DNA from: Acidobacteriota bacterium
GTDB lineage: Bacteria; Acidobacteriota; Terriglobia; Acidiferrales; UBA7541
DNA: 64,000 nt
Assembly (NCBI GenBank): GCA_013289855.1
Contig: JABCZD010000006.1
Coordinates: 1-64,000 of the forward strand
Direction: 5' to 3'
The position numbers were made by a program, and so were the translations under genes. Positions 45,701 to 53,880 of the stretch are shown here, in pieces (position 1 is the stretch's first letter; each line of letters starts with the position of its first letter). Below the pieces are notes generated by a model that saw only the letters and a list, made by a program, of their open reading frames with translations, searched no databases and was not told where the DNA came from.

Positions 45701-46801
45701 GCAGAAAATTCCAGCGTACCTCCGACGGGCAACGTCACGGTAACTTTTGGGACGATGACGCAGATGGCGGCGGTTACGTCCGAGATGCTGTCAAGCGGAA
45801 CCAACTCCGGGGTTAGCGTGGCCTTCGCAAATGTTGCGGCGGGGACGTATACGCTGAGCGCTTCTTACAGCGGAGACAGCAACTGGAATGCGAACACGTC
45901 CGCACCGCAGTCTTACACGTTCGTGGCGAGTTCCGCCACGCCAACCACCACTACGTTGTCGCTGACGCCCGCGAATGTGGACAGCTCGGGCGTGGTTACG
46001 TTCACTGCCACGGTGACGGCCAGCCAGGCGCAAAACTTTCTCGGAATTTTTGGTGGCGTTACGCTCTTCGCCAACGGCTTCGCGTTTGCCTCAGTCAATG
46101 TACAAACGTCTTTGACAAATCCGGGAAGCCTGACCGCGACGGGCACTGCGGTCATCCCAGCGACGCAGATACCGGCAGGTGCGCTACAAGTGACGGCCAC
46201 GTTTCAAGGCGGCAGCACGCTGATGTCTTCCAGCAGCGCGCCGGTGCCGCTCACGGTTACGCTGTCCGACTTCACGCTGTCGTCCGGAGTGCGCAGCGTG
46301 ACCGTAAAATCCGGGCAGAGCACCTCGATTCCGTTGCTGCTCGGCGGACCCAACGGCGGCAGCGCCACGGTTTCATTGAACTGCTTGCCGTCCATGCTCA
46401 ATTTTCAATGTATCGCCAATTCCGCCACGCAAACCGTAAAGGGCGCGACCACCGCAAGTGTGATGATCAACGCCTACATAAATACGACCGGCACGACGGC
46501 CGGCATTAACGCGATCAGTCGAAGCCTGCTGACGGCTAGCGCCAGCTTCGCCTTCGCGTTCGCGCTGCTCTTCCTGCTGCCGAATCGCAAAGAACTCCGC
46601 AAACATTACGGGGGCCTGCAACTATGTTGTGCACTGCTGGCGGTGGGAACACTCATCGCTGGTTGTGGAGGAGGTTCCGGTTCAGTCGCACCGCCGCCAC
46701 CGCAAACCATCAGCACGCCGCCCGGCACTTACAATGTAGTGATCACAGGCACTTCCGGCGCGATCGCGCACAACACCAGCGTAATTGTGACGGTGCAGTG
46801 A
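42728..46801 (+). CDS. Sedolisin (S53)-like protein with Ig repeats, catalytic residues lost
   Basis: The 1357-residue protein has a signal peptide, a kumamolisin-type pro-domain (YHQWLTPEQFGAQFG, GFAVNRLSKGRRALEF), an S53-like domain to about residue 735, and several Ig-like repeats (SPASIEHGAAVTVTASV, TYTLSASYSGDSNW), then two hydrophobic C-terminal segments. The triad appears gone: the E-x-x-x-D site reads DNYLS (residues 353-357), and the GTSAS site reads GPAAS with Ala634 in place of the nucleophile. The calcium-site regions (FHDVTVGTND, DLASGLGSVDVN) are kept. So it may bind, not cut. The GTG start has GGGAG seven bases upstream. The frame is open to 42503. Confidence 0.88.
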   Translation: MLRSLARAGLALSLSFIVMASSYAQASTPSSRAAAKKTEMPLVRLSGTVHPLARPENDRGAVPDSFPASRMLVLLNPPADRQQALQRFLRDAHASGSPTYHQWLTPEQFGAQFGARDEDVQQVQSWLQSHGFAVNRLSKGRRALEFSGTAAQVREALHAPIHQYEVAGKTYYSIASEISVPQSIAPLLKGFAPLNNFPLRSDLHSAGKATYRSASGSTNESSATSSRTSAGTSLLTAQGGRARPQFTTAINGQPFYAIAPEDFATQYNIGPQYQAGTNGAGQTIGVIGEFNLDLTVTAAYRMLFGLSSDNTQVVIDGQDPGTNGAPGSAGAVGFTLLSSIGTTYVSVEPEIADNYLSVEIAGAVAPKATVNYYLAGGSDFQNAIVLAALRAVEDNQASVLSVAYHNCEQLLGPSGNQFWSSLWEQAAAQGQTVLVSSGDEGPAACGAEISVDGQITYLGPSISGLASTPWNVAVGASDFYYSDYATGAPSAAGDWNASNDANFGSLKTPLPEQPWDEELGLNVPLFFGDSVGIIGIINPLAFGESTGGGASNCSQLTPSLGPGGLPYTCVSGYSKPSWQNAPGVPADGARDIPDISVLAADGANLSAYAVCVEVNDCAAVSSGQPQVTLAGGPAASTAAMAGIMALINQKYGRQGQANFVLYALAQQQPSVFHDVTVGTNDVVCVMSAPNCTTQVPNTTGEYSFGVYNAGVGYDLASGLGSVDVNALVNDWNKVTFSASNTTLQLSPASIEHGAAVTVTASVKAASGTATPTGDVSIETTSPTPILKSDVLTLAAGTATGSLNFFPGGTYSVTAQYAGDGTFATSTSAPSMLTVTPEPSTTSLTLQYESQGAALPIATSGTVPNGGSAPFGSRWNFIAQPTGQTSQSSGDATGSATFTDGATSVTVPLNAQGIANWSPQTLALGAHSVTVSYTGDASYNSSTGGPLAFTVNKGALLLEPSVEAPTASITLGSPLVVTYQAGSTALMHVALVAENSSVPPTGNVTVTFGTMTQMAAVTSEMLSSGTNSGVSVAFANVAAGTYTLSASYSGDSNWNANTSAPQSYTFVASSATPTTTTLSLTPANVDSSGVVTFTATVTASQAQNFLGIFGGVTLFANGFAFASVNVQTSLTNPGSLTATGTAVIPATQIPAGALQVTATFQGGSTLMSSSSAPVPLTVTLSDFTLSSGVRSVTVKSGQSTSIPLLLGGPNGGSATVSLNCLPSMLNFQCIANSATQTVKGATTASVMINAYINTTGTTAGINAISRSLLTASASFAFAFALLFLLPNRKELRKHYGGLQLCCALLAVGTLIAGCGGGSGSVAPPPPQTISTPPGTYNVVITGTSGAIAHNTSVIVTVQ

Positions 46802-46844
46802 ACAGGATACGGTGAAGTGAACAGGACGGGCTGAACAAAACGGA

Positions 46845-47309
46845 TCAGTATCCGCCGGATTCGACGTCCTGGTCGGCTCCGCCGATTACTGGACACACGC
46901 TGAAGGCTTTCGAGGACTCGTTGCCATTCAAGAGACCGTCGGCGCTTTTGCGTTTCAACAGAAGCACGCGCTGGATGCGACCGGCGGTTTGGTTTTGCGC
47001 GTTGCCGTTCAAGCAAACGTAGATTCCGGATTTGTCTTCTTGCAAAACACTGAGGGAGATGCGCGGACCGCCGTTGGGTGCGTCAACGACGGCTTCTTTG
47101 TCAGCGATTTTCGAAGTTACGTAGCCGTAGTCGGCGAAAGTCTGTTTGCCTTTTTCAACTTTGGGGCGAAGCGCGCTGGGCAACACCCTTACGTTTAACT
47201 TGTCTACCACATACTCCGCGACCTTCTCCTTGGGATAATCTTCGTGGCCTTTGGCCATCGCCAAGGGCACGCACGCCAGTAAAATCATCACTCCACTGAT
47301 TATTTTCAT
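46845..47309 (-). CDS. Hypothetical secreted protein
   Basis: From MKIISGVMILLACVPLAMA (signal peptide) the product is 154 residues with a mixed alpha/beta pattern (VAEYVVDKLNVRVLPSAL, GPRISLSVLQEDKSGIYVCL). Two Cys may pair. No family recognised. It converges on the sedolisin-like gene. Confidence 0.7.
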   Translation of the reverse strand: MKIISGVMILLACVPLAMAKGHEDYPKEKVAEYVVDKLNVRVLPSALRPKVEKGKQTFADYGYVTSKIADKEAVVDAPNGGPRISLSVLQEDKSGIYVCLNGNAQNQTAGRIQRVLLLKRKSADGLLNGNESSKAFSVCPVIGGADQDVESGGY

Positions 47310-47539
47310 TTCGCTATTCTTCTTTCCGGCTGTCCAGACAAACCTCCGGCTTCCGTGCTGCGGTGCAAGATCCACCGGCCGGTCGCGTTGGGACTGTCAG
47401 CCTTTGGTGTTCAGATGAGGAAGCGGGTCTGCGATGCAGCAGTTAGCAGTGCTTCCGTCTATTCAGACCGGAGTTTGACCATTTTTATTCCGTTCGGCGC
47501 TGGAACTTACAGAGGCTCTGTTGTGATCTAGGCCAAACA

Positions 47540-47572
47540 GAAAAAAGGGCGAATCCCAAAAGGGATTCGCCC
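47540..47572 (-). terminator. Rho-independent terminator of the DUF3300 gene
   Basis: Perfect 11-base arms GGGCGAATCCC and GGGATTCGCCC with loop AAAA, followed on the minus strand by a T run (A-tract 47540-47546). It lies 50 bases after the stop at 47623. Confidence 0.92.
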
Positions 47573-47622
47573 CGTAACATCACAACATTTCTGCGAAGGT
47601 TGCCGAAAAGGGCGCCGCGGAC

Positions 47623-49578
47623 TTATTGCCGCTGCGGCGGGTTTGCTGGTTTCGTGCGCGGCGCCGGTTTCCCGTTTGTCGACGCTGGTTTCCCGCCGGA
47701 ACCCGCTGCGGGTCTCGTTCCTGAGCCGGTCGACGGCTTCGTGCCGGGAGTGGGTTTCGCTCCGGGAGTGGTGCCGTTGGAGGGACGCGTCGATGGTTGT
47801 GTGCCGGGAGCGGGCTTGGCACCAGGAGTGGTGCCGTTCGAGGGGCGGGTTGACGGTTGCGTGCCTGGCGCTGGTTTCGCTCCGGGAGTGGTGCCGTTGG
47901 AGGGACGGTTCGGTTGCGTGCTGGGACGCGTCGACGGCTGAGTTCCGGTTGCTGGTTTGCCTCCCGGCGTGGTGCCGTTGGAGGGACGGTTCGGTTGCGT
48001 GCTTGGGCGCGTCGACGGCTGGGTTCCCGTTGCTGGTTTGCCTCCTGGCGTGGTTCCGTTGGAGGGACGATTCGGTTGCGTGCTTGGGCGCGTCGACGGC
48101 TGGGTTCCCGTTGCTGGTTTGCCTCCCGGCGTGGTTCCGTTGGAGGGACGATTCGGTTGCGTGCTTGGGCGCGTCGACGGTTGCGTGCCAGTTCCGGGTC
48201 GAGTTCCAGGGGCAGTGCCGTTGGACGGTCGCGTGCCGGGGGCCGTGCCGTTGGCCGGGCGATTGTTCACGTTGTTGCCGCCTTTGTTGCCTTGGTAGGC
48301 AGTCTGGCCCTTCCAATTATTGTTGTTTCCGTTTTTGTTGTTGTTGTTCGCGGGCGGGCGATAGGTGACGCCTTTGTTGTAAGCGGGAGCGTTGCCCATG
48401 CTGCGTGCGTAGGTGCTGTTGGCGTTGTGATTGTAGGGCACGGGGCGCGGCTTGTAGCCGGGATTGAGATTGCCGTTGTTGTTGAAGCGATTGTAGTAAT
48501 TATTGTTGTTGATGTAGATGTTGGTCTGGCTGTAGTGGACGGGGCGATTGTAGTGGTAGCCGGGCCCCCAGCCGGGATAGTAGATCGGGCGGTAGGGTGG
48601 CGGGTAATAAGGCCGCGGACCGTAGTAAACGCCGCCGTAGCCCCAGGCCGGATAGTAGTAGTTGTTGCTGCTGATGGCGGCGCCGACGGCGATGCCCGCG
48701 CCAAACGAGAGCAGCCCGATGAGGGCCGCGGTTCCCGAGCTTACGCCGGAACTCTGCTGTTGCACGACAACCGGGGCAGCCGCAGGAGCGGCGGCGGGAG
48801 CGGGGCCGCTAGTGGTCGTGGTGGTGGTAGTGGTTCCGTCGGGGCGGGTGGTTGTGGTGGTGGTGCTGAAAACCTGGTCAGGATTGTATTGCGGCACGTA
48901 AACAACCTGAGGGTCGGTGGGCTTCAACTCGATGACGTCCTTGCCCTGATCCTGTTTAACGTCCACGGTCATCTGCGGGGAACTCTTCAGCGCGCCGGTG
49001 TCCACAGCCTGGGCGCGCAGTCTTTGCGCAGAAGCGAGCACCGCTTTGGGATCGCCCTGGTAGGCGGCGCCGAGTTGCTTGGTCCAATCAAACTCTTGGC
49101 ACATCAAGTCGATGACGGTGGGATAGTGCAGCAGCGCTTGCATCACGGGGGTAAAGCCGGCCTTCGCAGAGGCTATATCCAAGGCATCACCCGTCAAGTT
49201 TTGGTTTTGGTCAAGCGCCAGCCAGTTTCCGCCGTCCATGACTTGCTGGGGATCCACGGAGGCTTGGAGGAGGATCGCCAGGACGGGGTCCGGGTAAAGC
49301 GCTACGGGAGCGAGTAGTTCGTCGAGGCCATCCGCGGTGAGATTAACCGCCGGCAATTGCGTTTGCGATTGGTCCTGACTGGCGTCTTGAGCAGGAGCGT
49401 TCGGATCAGCGGGGGGGGGCTGCTGTTGCGCGGCGGGATCCTGCGGCGAGGTGTTTGCCGCTTGCTGCTGGGCAACGGGCGCTGCCGCTTGTTGGGAGCC
49501 GCAGCCAAGCGATTCTGACGTCGCGACGAACAGAAAGAACGACATCAACAACGACATGTAACTCTGGATTTGTTTCAT
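47623..49578 (-). CDS. DUF3300 lipoprotein-like protein with repeat tail
   Basis: The 651-residue product begins with a signal peptide ending at a Cys-like site (ATSESLGCGSQQ), followed by the DUF3300 domain (LLAPVALYPDPVLAILLQAS, MDGGNWLALDQNQNLTGDAL, ALLHYPTVIDLM). After a His/Tyr/Asn/Pro-rich stretch (YYPPPYRPIYYPGWGPG) comes a region of tandem repeats rich in Pro, Thr, Gly and Asn. The family is exported and of unknown function. The ATG at 49578 has AGAGGA five bases upstream; the frame is open to 49653. Confidence 0.9.
   Translation of the reverse strand: MKQIQSYMSLLMSFFLFVATSESLGCGSQQAAAPVAQQQAANTSPQDPAAQQQPPPADPNAPAQDASQDQSQTQLPAVNLTADGLDELLAPVALYPDPVLAILLQASVDPQQVMDGGNWLALDQNQNLTGDALDIASAKAGFTPVMQALLHYPTVIDLMCQEFDWTKQLGAAYQGDPKAVLASAQRLRAQAVDTGALKSSPQMTVDVKQDQGKDVIELKPTDPQVVYVPQYNPDQVFSTTTTTTRPDGTTTTTTTTSGPAPAAAPAAAPVVVQQQSSGVSSGTAALIGLLSFGAGIAVGAAISSNNYYYPAWGYGGVYYGPRPYYPPPYRPIYYPGWGPGYHYNRPVHYSQTNIYINNNNYYNRFNNNGNLNPGYKPRPVPYNHNANSTYARSMGNAPAYNKGVTYRPPANNNNKNGNNNNWKGQTAYQGNKGGNNVNNRPANGTAPGTRPSNGTAPGTRPGTGTQPSTRPSTQPNRPSNGTTPGGKPATGTQPSTRPSTQPNRPSNGTTPGGKPATGTQPSTRPSTQPNRPSNGTTPGGKPATGTQPSTRPSTQPNRPSNGTTPGAKPAPGTQPSTRPSNGTTPGAKPAPGTQPSTRPSNGTTPGAKPTPGTKPSTGSGTRPAAGSGGKPASTNGKPAPRTKPANPPQRQ
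47765..48215. repeat. Tandem repeats encoding the DUF3300 tail
   Basis: Units of 60 bases (start points near 47765, 47825 and 47885) pass into units of 81 bases (47888, 47969, 48050 and 48131 share the same phase). Each is in frame and encodes 20 or 27 residues built on RPSNGTTPG. Copy-number variation by slippage is expected. Confidence 0.9.
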
Positions 49579-49796
49579 GGTTCCTCTTTGATGGAGTGCG
49601 AGCTGTGGCAACCGGGAGCGTTCCATTGTTGCGTCTTGGACGTTTTTTATCAAACGATCTCTTTGGCGGAAGACACGGTTCTTAATCGTCGTGAACGAAA
49701 GATGCTTCCCGACACCCTGCGTACATCCTAGAGTCTAGGAGGTTTGACCGAACACTGTCAAAAGTGCCAGGTCGCGAAGATGGCGGCGGACTACAT

Positions 49797-51476
49797 TTAC
49801 ATGCCCTCGTAGTTGGGGCCACCGCCGCCTTCGGGAACGACCCAGTCGATGATTTGGTAGGGGTCGGCGATGTCGCAGGTTTTGCAGTGGACGCAGTTGG
49901 CGAAGTTGATGCGGAGCTTCTGGCCTTCGCCATCTTTGGCCATTTCATAGACGGCGGCGGGACAGAAATATTGGCACGGGTTGCCGTACTCGACGACGCA
50001 TTTCGTGGCGCAAACATTTAGATCGCGGACTAGGAGATGGGAGGGCTGGTCGTCATCGTGGCGCGTGCCGGAGTGGTAGACGTCGGTGAGGCGATCGAAG
50101 GTGAGAACGCCGTCGCCTTTGAAGCGCTCGGGCTTGTGGCCGGCGGCTTCTTCGCGAACTTTTTCCGGGCTGAGTTTTTTGTAGTGTGTGTAGCCGGCGT
50201 GAGCGCGCATAGGATCGATCACGCCGCGGCCACCGGTGATTTGCTGCAGCGCGGTGTGGAAAAATCCGCCGAGCATGCCGTGTTGAAAGGATTGGTGAAA
50301 ATTGCGGACTTGCCACAACTCTTTTTTGATGTAGCTTTGCTCGATTTTTTTGGGGAAGGCGGAGAGAGTCTTTGCGGAAGTGTCGCCGGCTTTTAGGGCG
50401 TCGAAGATGGTTTCGGCCGCAAGCATGCCGCTCTTCATGGCGAGGTGAATCCCTTTGAGGCGTTGGGAATCGAGGAAACTTCCGGAGTCGCCGACGATCA
50501 AGCCGCCATCGAGATAATTTTTGGGCATGGCGTACCAGCCGCCGTAGGGCAGCGATTTCGCGCCGTAGCGGACCAGTTTGCCACCTTGCAAAATTTTGGC
50601 GACGTGCGGATGGGTTTTCCACTTTTGAAAGGCGGCGTGCGGATCGAACTCTGGATCAGCATATTCGAGGGCGAGCACCAGGCCGATGGAGAGGCGATTG
50701 TTGGAGAGGCCGTAAATCCATCCGCCGCCGTACATGTCGGTGGAGACGGGCCAGCCCAGCGTATGCGCGACATAGCCTGGAGTTACTTTGCCCGGTTGGA
50801 TGTCCCACAATTCCTTGATGCCAATGCCGTAGCTTTGCGGATTTAAATTGTCGAGTTTCTTTTTTTCGACGAGTTGTTTGGTGAGGGAGCCGCGCGTGCC
50901 TTCGGCGAGGACCGTTACTTTGGCGCGGAGTTCGTAGCCGGGAGTGAAATTGTCTTTGGGCTTGCCGTGCTTGTCGATGCCTTTATCTTCGGTGATGACG
51001 CCGGCGATGCCGTCGCCTTCGTAGATCAGGTCGCGGCCGCCGAATTGGGTGAAGAGATTTATGCCCGCGGCTTCGACGAGTCCGCCGAGCCATTTAGTAA
51101 TTTTGTTTAGTGAGACGACGTAGTTTCCCGTGTTCACAAACGGCGGCGGAGTGATTGGCACGCGAAACGCGGAACCTTTGGTAAAGAGGAGCGCCGCGGA
51201 ATCCGTGACGGGAGTATCAAGTGGAGCAGTCTTCTCGAAATCGGGCACCAACTCGGCGAGCGCTTTGGGATTCATGATCGCACCGGAGAGTTGGTGCGCG
51301 CCAACTTCGCGGCCTTTCTCGAGTACGTAGATATTTTCCGCAGAAAGCTCTGGCTTCGTGCCGGAGGCGTTGTGCGCTTTGATCAGGTTGGCCAGGTGCA
51401 GGGCGCAGCTCAGGCCGGCTGGGCCTGCGCCTACGATTAACACATCTGCTTCGAGTTGTTCTCTTTGCACGGTCAT
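49797..51476 (-). CDS. Electron-transfer flavoprotein-ubiquinone oxidoreductase
   Basis: This 559-residue enzyme takes electrons from ETF to quinone at the membrane. It has an N-terminal FAD Rossmann motif (VGAGPAGLSC), the ETF-QO middle region (FVNTGNYVVSLNKITKWLGG) and a C-terminal 4Fe-4S ligand set (CPAAVYEM, NCVHCKTCDIADP). Residue order is that of the eukaryotic-type ETF-QO, not FixC alone. etfA and etfB lie close by on the same strand, so the set should feed electrons from acyl-CoA or similar dehydrogenases. Confidence 0.96.
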   Translation of the reverse strand: MTVQREQLEADVLIVGAGPAGLSCALHLANLIKAHNASGTKPELSAENIYVLEKGREVGAHQLSGAIMNPKALAELVPDFEKTAPLDTPVTDSAALLFTKGSAFRVPITPPPFVNTGNYVVSLNKITKWLGGLVEAAGINLFTQFGGRDLIYEGDGIAGVITEDKGIDKHGKPKDNFTPGYELRAKVTVLAEGTRGSLTKQLVEKKKLDNLNPQSYGIGIKELWDIQPGKVTPGYVAHTLGWPVSTDMYGGGWIYGLSNNRLSIGLVLALEYADPEFDPHAAFQKWKTHPHVAKILQGGKLVRYGAKSLPYGGWYAMPKNYLDGGLIVGDSGSFLDSQRLKGIHLAMKSGMLAAETIFDALKAGDTSAKTLSAFPKKIEQSYIKKELWQVRNFHQSFQHGMLGGFFHTALQQITGGRGVIDPMRAHAGYTHYKKLSPEKVREEAAGHKPERFKGDGVLTFDRLTDVYHSGTRHDDDQPSHLLVRDLNVCATKCVVEYGNPCQYFCPAAVYEMAKDGEGQKLRINFANCVHCKTCDIADPYQIIDWVVPEGGGGPNYEGM

Positions 51477-51482
51477 CGAAGT

Positions 51483-51710
51483 TCAGGCGTTGGCGATTTC
51501 GATGTTGTCCGCGGGAAGTGATATTCCCTTTTCGCGATAATCTTCGGCCATCATTTCAAAAACTAGAGACAGTTCGGCGAGGGCTGCTTCGCGGGTCTTC
51601 ATGAGAGCGTAGCAGGCGGGGATAGCGGGGATTTCAGCTACCCACGACGAATGATCGTCCTGAGGATAAATAAGAATTTTGTAGTCGTCGAGGGTCATAT
51701 GATCGGGCAT
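51483..51710 (-). CDS. HicB-like antitoxin-family protein, solitary
   Basis: The 75-residue frame has the HicB fold pattern: YKILIYPQDDHSSWVAEIPA, a short helix (TREAALAELSLVFEMMAED) and a C-terminal IEIANA. HicB proteins often pair with the HicA ribonuclease, but no HicA-like gene flanks it. The start is uncertain (51710 or 51698). It sits between ETF-QO and etfA on the same strand, six bases from ETF-QO. Confidence 0.7.
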   Translation of the reverse strand: MPDHMTLDDYKILIYPQDDHSSWVAEIPAIPACYALMKTREAALAELSLVFEMMAEDYREKGISLPADNIEIANA

Positions 51711-51716
51711 TAGTTG

Positions 51717-51749
51717 GAAAAGCGGCGTCAAGCCGCCGCACTCCAAATT
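51717..51749. repeat. Family A repeat near the HicB-like gene
   Basis: The copy AAGCGGCGTCAAGCCGCCGC followed by ACTCC lies just upstream of the HicB-like start. It may carry the ribosome-binding region or end the etfA transcript. Confidence 0.85.
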
Positions 51750-51756
51750 GGTTCTA

Positions 51757-52743
51757 TCACGTTTTTGCTTTTTCGAGTGCTTCGGTTAGGGCGGGCATGA
51801 TTTCGAAGATGTCGGCTACTACGCCGTAGTCGGCGATTTCGAAGATGGGGGCGTTTTGGTCTTTGTTAATGGCGACGATGGTGCGCGCGCCTTTCATGCC
51901 GACCACGTGCTGGATGGCGCCGCTGATGCCGAGGGCTAAATATAATTTTGGCGCGACGGTTTGGCCGGAGCTGCCGATCTGGCGCTCCATGGGGAGCCAG
52001 CCTTCGTCGCAGATGGGGCGAGAGGCGGCGATTTCTCCGCCAATGGCTTTGGCGAGGGCTTCGGCTTGCGGGATATTTTCCGGGGCTTTGATGCCGCGGC
52101 CGACGCTGACGATGATGGGGGCTTGGGTTAGATCTACCGCGGATTTTGCTTCTTTGAAGAGGTCGAGCGGCTTGGTGCGGATTTGTTCGGGCTTTAGTTC
52201 GACGGAGATTTTATTTATTGGCGCTTTCCCGGCGGCGTGAGGCTTTACAAGATCGGCGCGGAATGCGCCGGATTGAAAGGAAGCGAACCATGGGCCAGCG
52301 CCCTGGAAGGTGACGTCGGCGGCGGTCTTGCCTTGGAACATTTGGCGGACGAAGATTAGCTTGCCGGATTCGTTGCGGTAGCCGATGCAGTCGCCGATCA
52401 TGCCTTTGCCTAGCATGGCGGCTAGCTTGGGGGCGAAGTCGCGGACTTGGTAGGTGTGCGGGAACAGAACCAGATCTGGTTTGCTCTGCTCGATGAGTTG
52501 CTTCAGCGCTATCGAGTAGCCGTCTGGCGTGTAGGCTTCCAGGAGATCGTGCTCGACTAGCAGGACTTCGGCGACGTCTTTTGCGGCTAGTTCGCCGGCG
52601 AAGGCGGAGACGCCTTTGCCGATTACTACGCCGCTTACGGTGCTGGAGGTTTCTGCGGCGATTTGTTGCGCGGCGGCCAGGGTTTCGAAGCTGGTGTTGT
52701 TCCACTTGCCTTGGCGGAGTTCGGTGATTACCAGGATTTTCAT
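51757..52743 (-). CDS. etfA: Electron transfer flavoprotein subunit alpha
   Basis: The 328-residue protein has the N-terminal ETF domain and the FAD-binding C-terminal domain (GAIVSVGRGIK-type IIVSVGRGIKAPENIP, YLALGISGAIQHVVGMKGA, INKDQNAPIFEIADYGVVAD). It pairs with EtfB and holds FAD. Start ATG at 52743; the frame is open to 52821 through a repeat. Confidence 0.96.
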   Translation of the reverse strand: MKILVITELRQGKWNNTSFETLAAAQQIAAETSSTVSGVVIGKGVSAFAGELAAKDVAEVLLVEHDLLEAYTPDGYSIALKQLIEQSKPDLVLFPHTYQVRDFAPKLAAMLGKGMIGDCIGYRNESGKLIFVRQMFQGKTAADVTFQGAGPWFASFQSGAFRADLVKPHAAGKAPINKISVELKPEQIRTKPLDLFKEAKSAVDLTQAPIIVSVGRGIKAPENIPQAEALAKAIGGEIAASRPICDEGWLPMERQIGSSGQTVAPKLYLALGISGAIQHVVGMKGARTIVAINKDQNAPIFEIADYGVVADIFEIMPALTEALEKAKT

Positions 52744-52792
52744 TTTTTGGTTTCCAACGTTGCTTTGAGATCGAGTTTCGTTATGTTGCAAT

Positions 52793-52819
52793 CGGGCACA
52801 GGCTGAAGCCTGTGCTACC
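52793..52819. repeat. Family B hairpin between etfA and etfB
   Basis: GGGCACAGGCT and AGCCTGTGC form a hairpin followed by TACCA. It occupies the short gap between the two etf genes. Confidence 0.8.
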
Positions 52820-52824
52820 AAGAG

Positions 52825-53589
52825 CTAGATTACGCGGGCTTCGAATTTTAGTTTTTCGACTAACTTTGTTGCTACGTCTTTCGGAGAGCCGGTTAGGAAT
52901 TCGGTTTTCTTGGTTTTTGTGGGTACGTAAATTTTTTCGATTTTTTGCGTGGGGGCAGCTGCGGCGCCGAGCGATTCGCGGGTGATTACGGCGATTTCTT
53001 TTTTCTTGGCGGCCATGATGCCCTTTAGCGTGGCGTAGCGGACTTTGTTGATGCCGGATTGGATGGAGAGGACGGCGGGCAGCGGGCACTCGATGTGCTG
53101 GAACCAGCCGGCTTCGAGTTCGCGCTTGAGTTTCAGGCGGCCGTCGGCGACTTCGATTTGCATGATGATAGTGGCGTGCGGCAGATCGAGGACGCCGGCG
53201 AGGAGCACGCCGGTTTGTCCGAAACCGTGATCGTCGCTCTGCAGGCCGGTGAGAACCAAGTCGGCGTTTTCTTTTTTGATGGCCACGGCCAGAGCGTTGG
53301 CGGTGGCTAGAGGGTCGAGCTGCGCGAATTGATCGTCGGCGATGTGGATGCCGCGATCCGCGCCTTTGGCCAAGGCTTCTTTGATCGTTTGCTTCACGCG
53401 TTCCGGGCCCATGGAGAGGGCGATGACTTCGCCGCCGTGCTTTTCCTTGAGGCGCAAGGCTTCTTCGAGCGCAAAGCTGTCTGGCTCGTTCATTTCGAAG
53501 CCGATATCGGATTCGCGAATCCAATTGCCGGCGATGGCCAGAGGGGCGTCCTTGGCCGGAACCTGCTTGATGCAGACGATGATATTCAT
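52825..53589 (-). CDS. etfB: Electron transfer flavoprotein subunit beta
   Basis: The 254-residue protein opens with NIIVCIKQVPAKDAPL and has the AMP-binding region (DLVLTGLQSDDHGFGQTG) and the recognition-loop region (LPAVLSIQSGINKVRYATLK) of EtfB. It forms the heterodimer with EtfA. The ATG has AAGGAT upstream. Confidence 0.96.
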   Translation of the reverse strand: MNIIVCIKQVPAKDAPLAIAGNWIRESDIGFEMNEPDSFALEEALRLKEKHGGEVIALSMGPERVKQTIKEALAKGADRGIHIADDQFAQLDPLATANALAVAIKKENADLVLTGLQSDDHGFGQTGVLLAGVLDLPHATIIMQIEVADGRLKLKRELEAGWFQHIECPLPAVLSIQSGINKVRYATLKGIMAAKKKEIAVITRESLGAAAAPTQKIEKIYVPTKTKKTEFLTGSPKDVATKLVEKLKFEARVI

Positions 53590-53639
53590 GGAGAGAGATC
53601 CTTGAGCGCAGCTTTGATTATATACGCTAACAAATGATA

Positions 53640-53880
53640 GTCACTAATGCAATCTAGTTCCGGCAGCGGCGCCGGAGAAATTTTTCTGGAGCCGGGAGCG
53701 CAGGGGCTAAAGCCCCTTCTTTTTGCGCCGCGTTACGGCCCGACTAAAGTCGGGCCCTTCCGAAGAACCGGAATACGTGCTGATAAAACAAAGAAAGAGC
53801 AAAACTGAAAGCGAAACTAAGGGCAAAGGAAAACTAAAAGCAAAAGCAGGCCGGACTAAAGTCCGGCGCCTACATAAAAC
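53640..53880. repeat. Cluster of CTAAAG-core hairpins, family C
   Basis: This 240-base gap holds GGGGCTAAAGCCCC (53703-53716), a longer hairpin with arms around CCCGACTAAAGTCGGG (53738-53757) and CCGGACTAAAGTCCGG (53851-53866). A frame from 53723 is open on the plus strand, but its residues are dictated by the hairpins, so I do not call a gene. It lies after fabF and upstream of etfB. Confidence 0.85.

Noticed and set aside
47765..48215. CRISPR-like direct repeats
   Set aside because: Units are contiguous without spacers and are in frame with the DUF3300 protein.
47857..49317. Long plus-strand frame opposite the DUF3300 gene
   Set aside because: It is a shadow of the repeat-rich coding strand and gives an Arg/Gly/Val low-complexity product.
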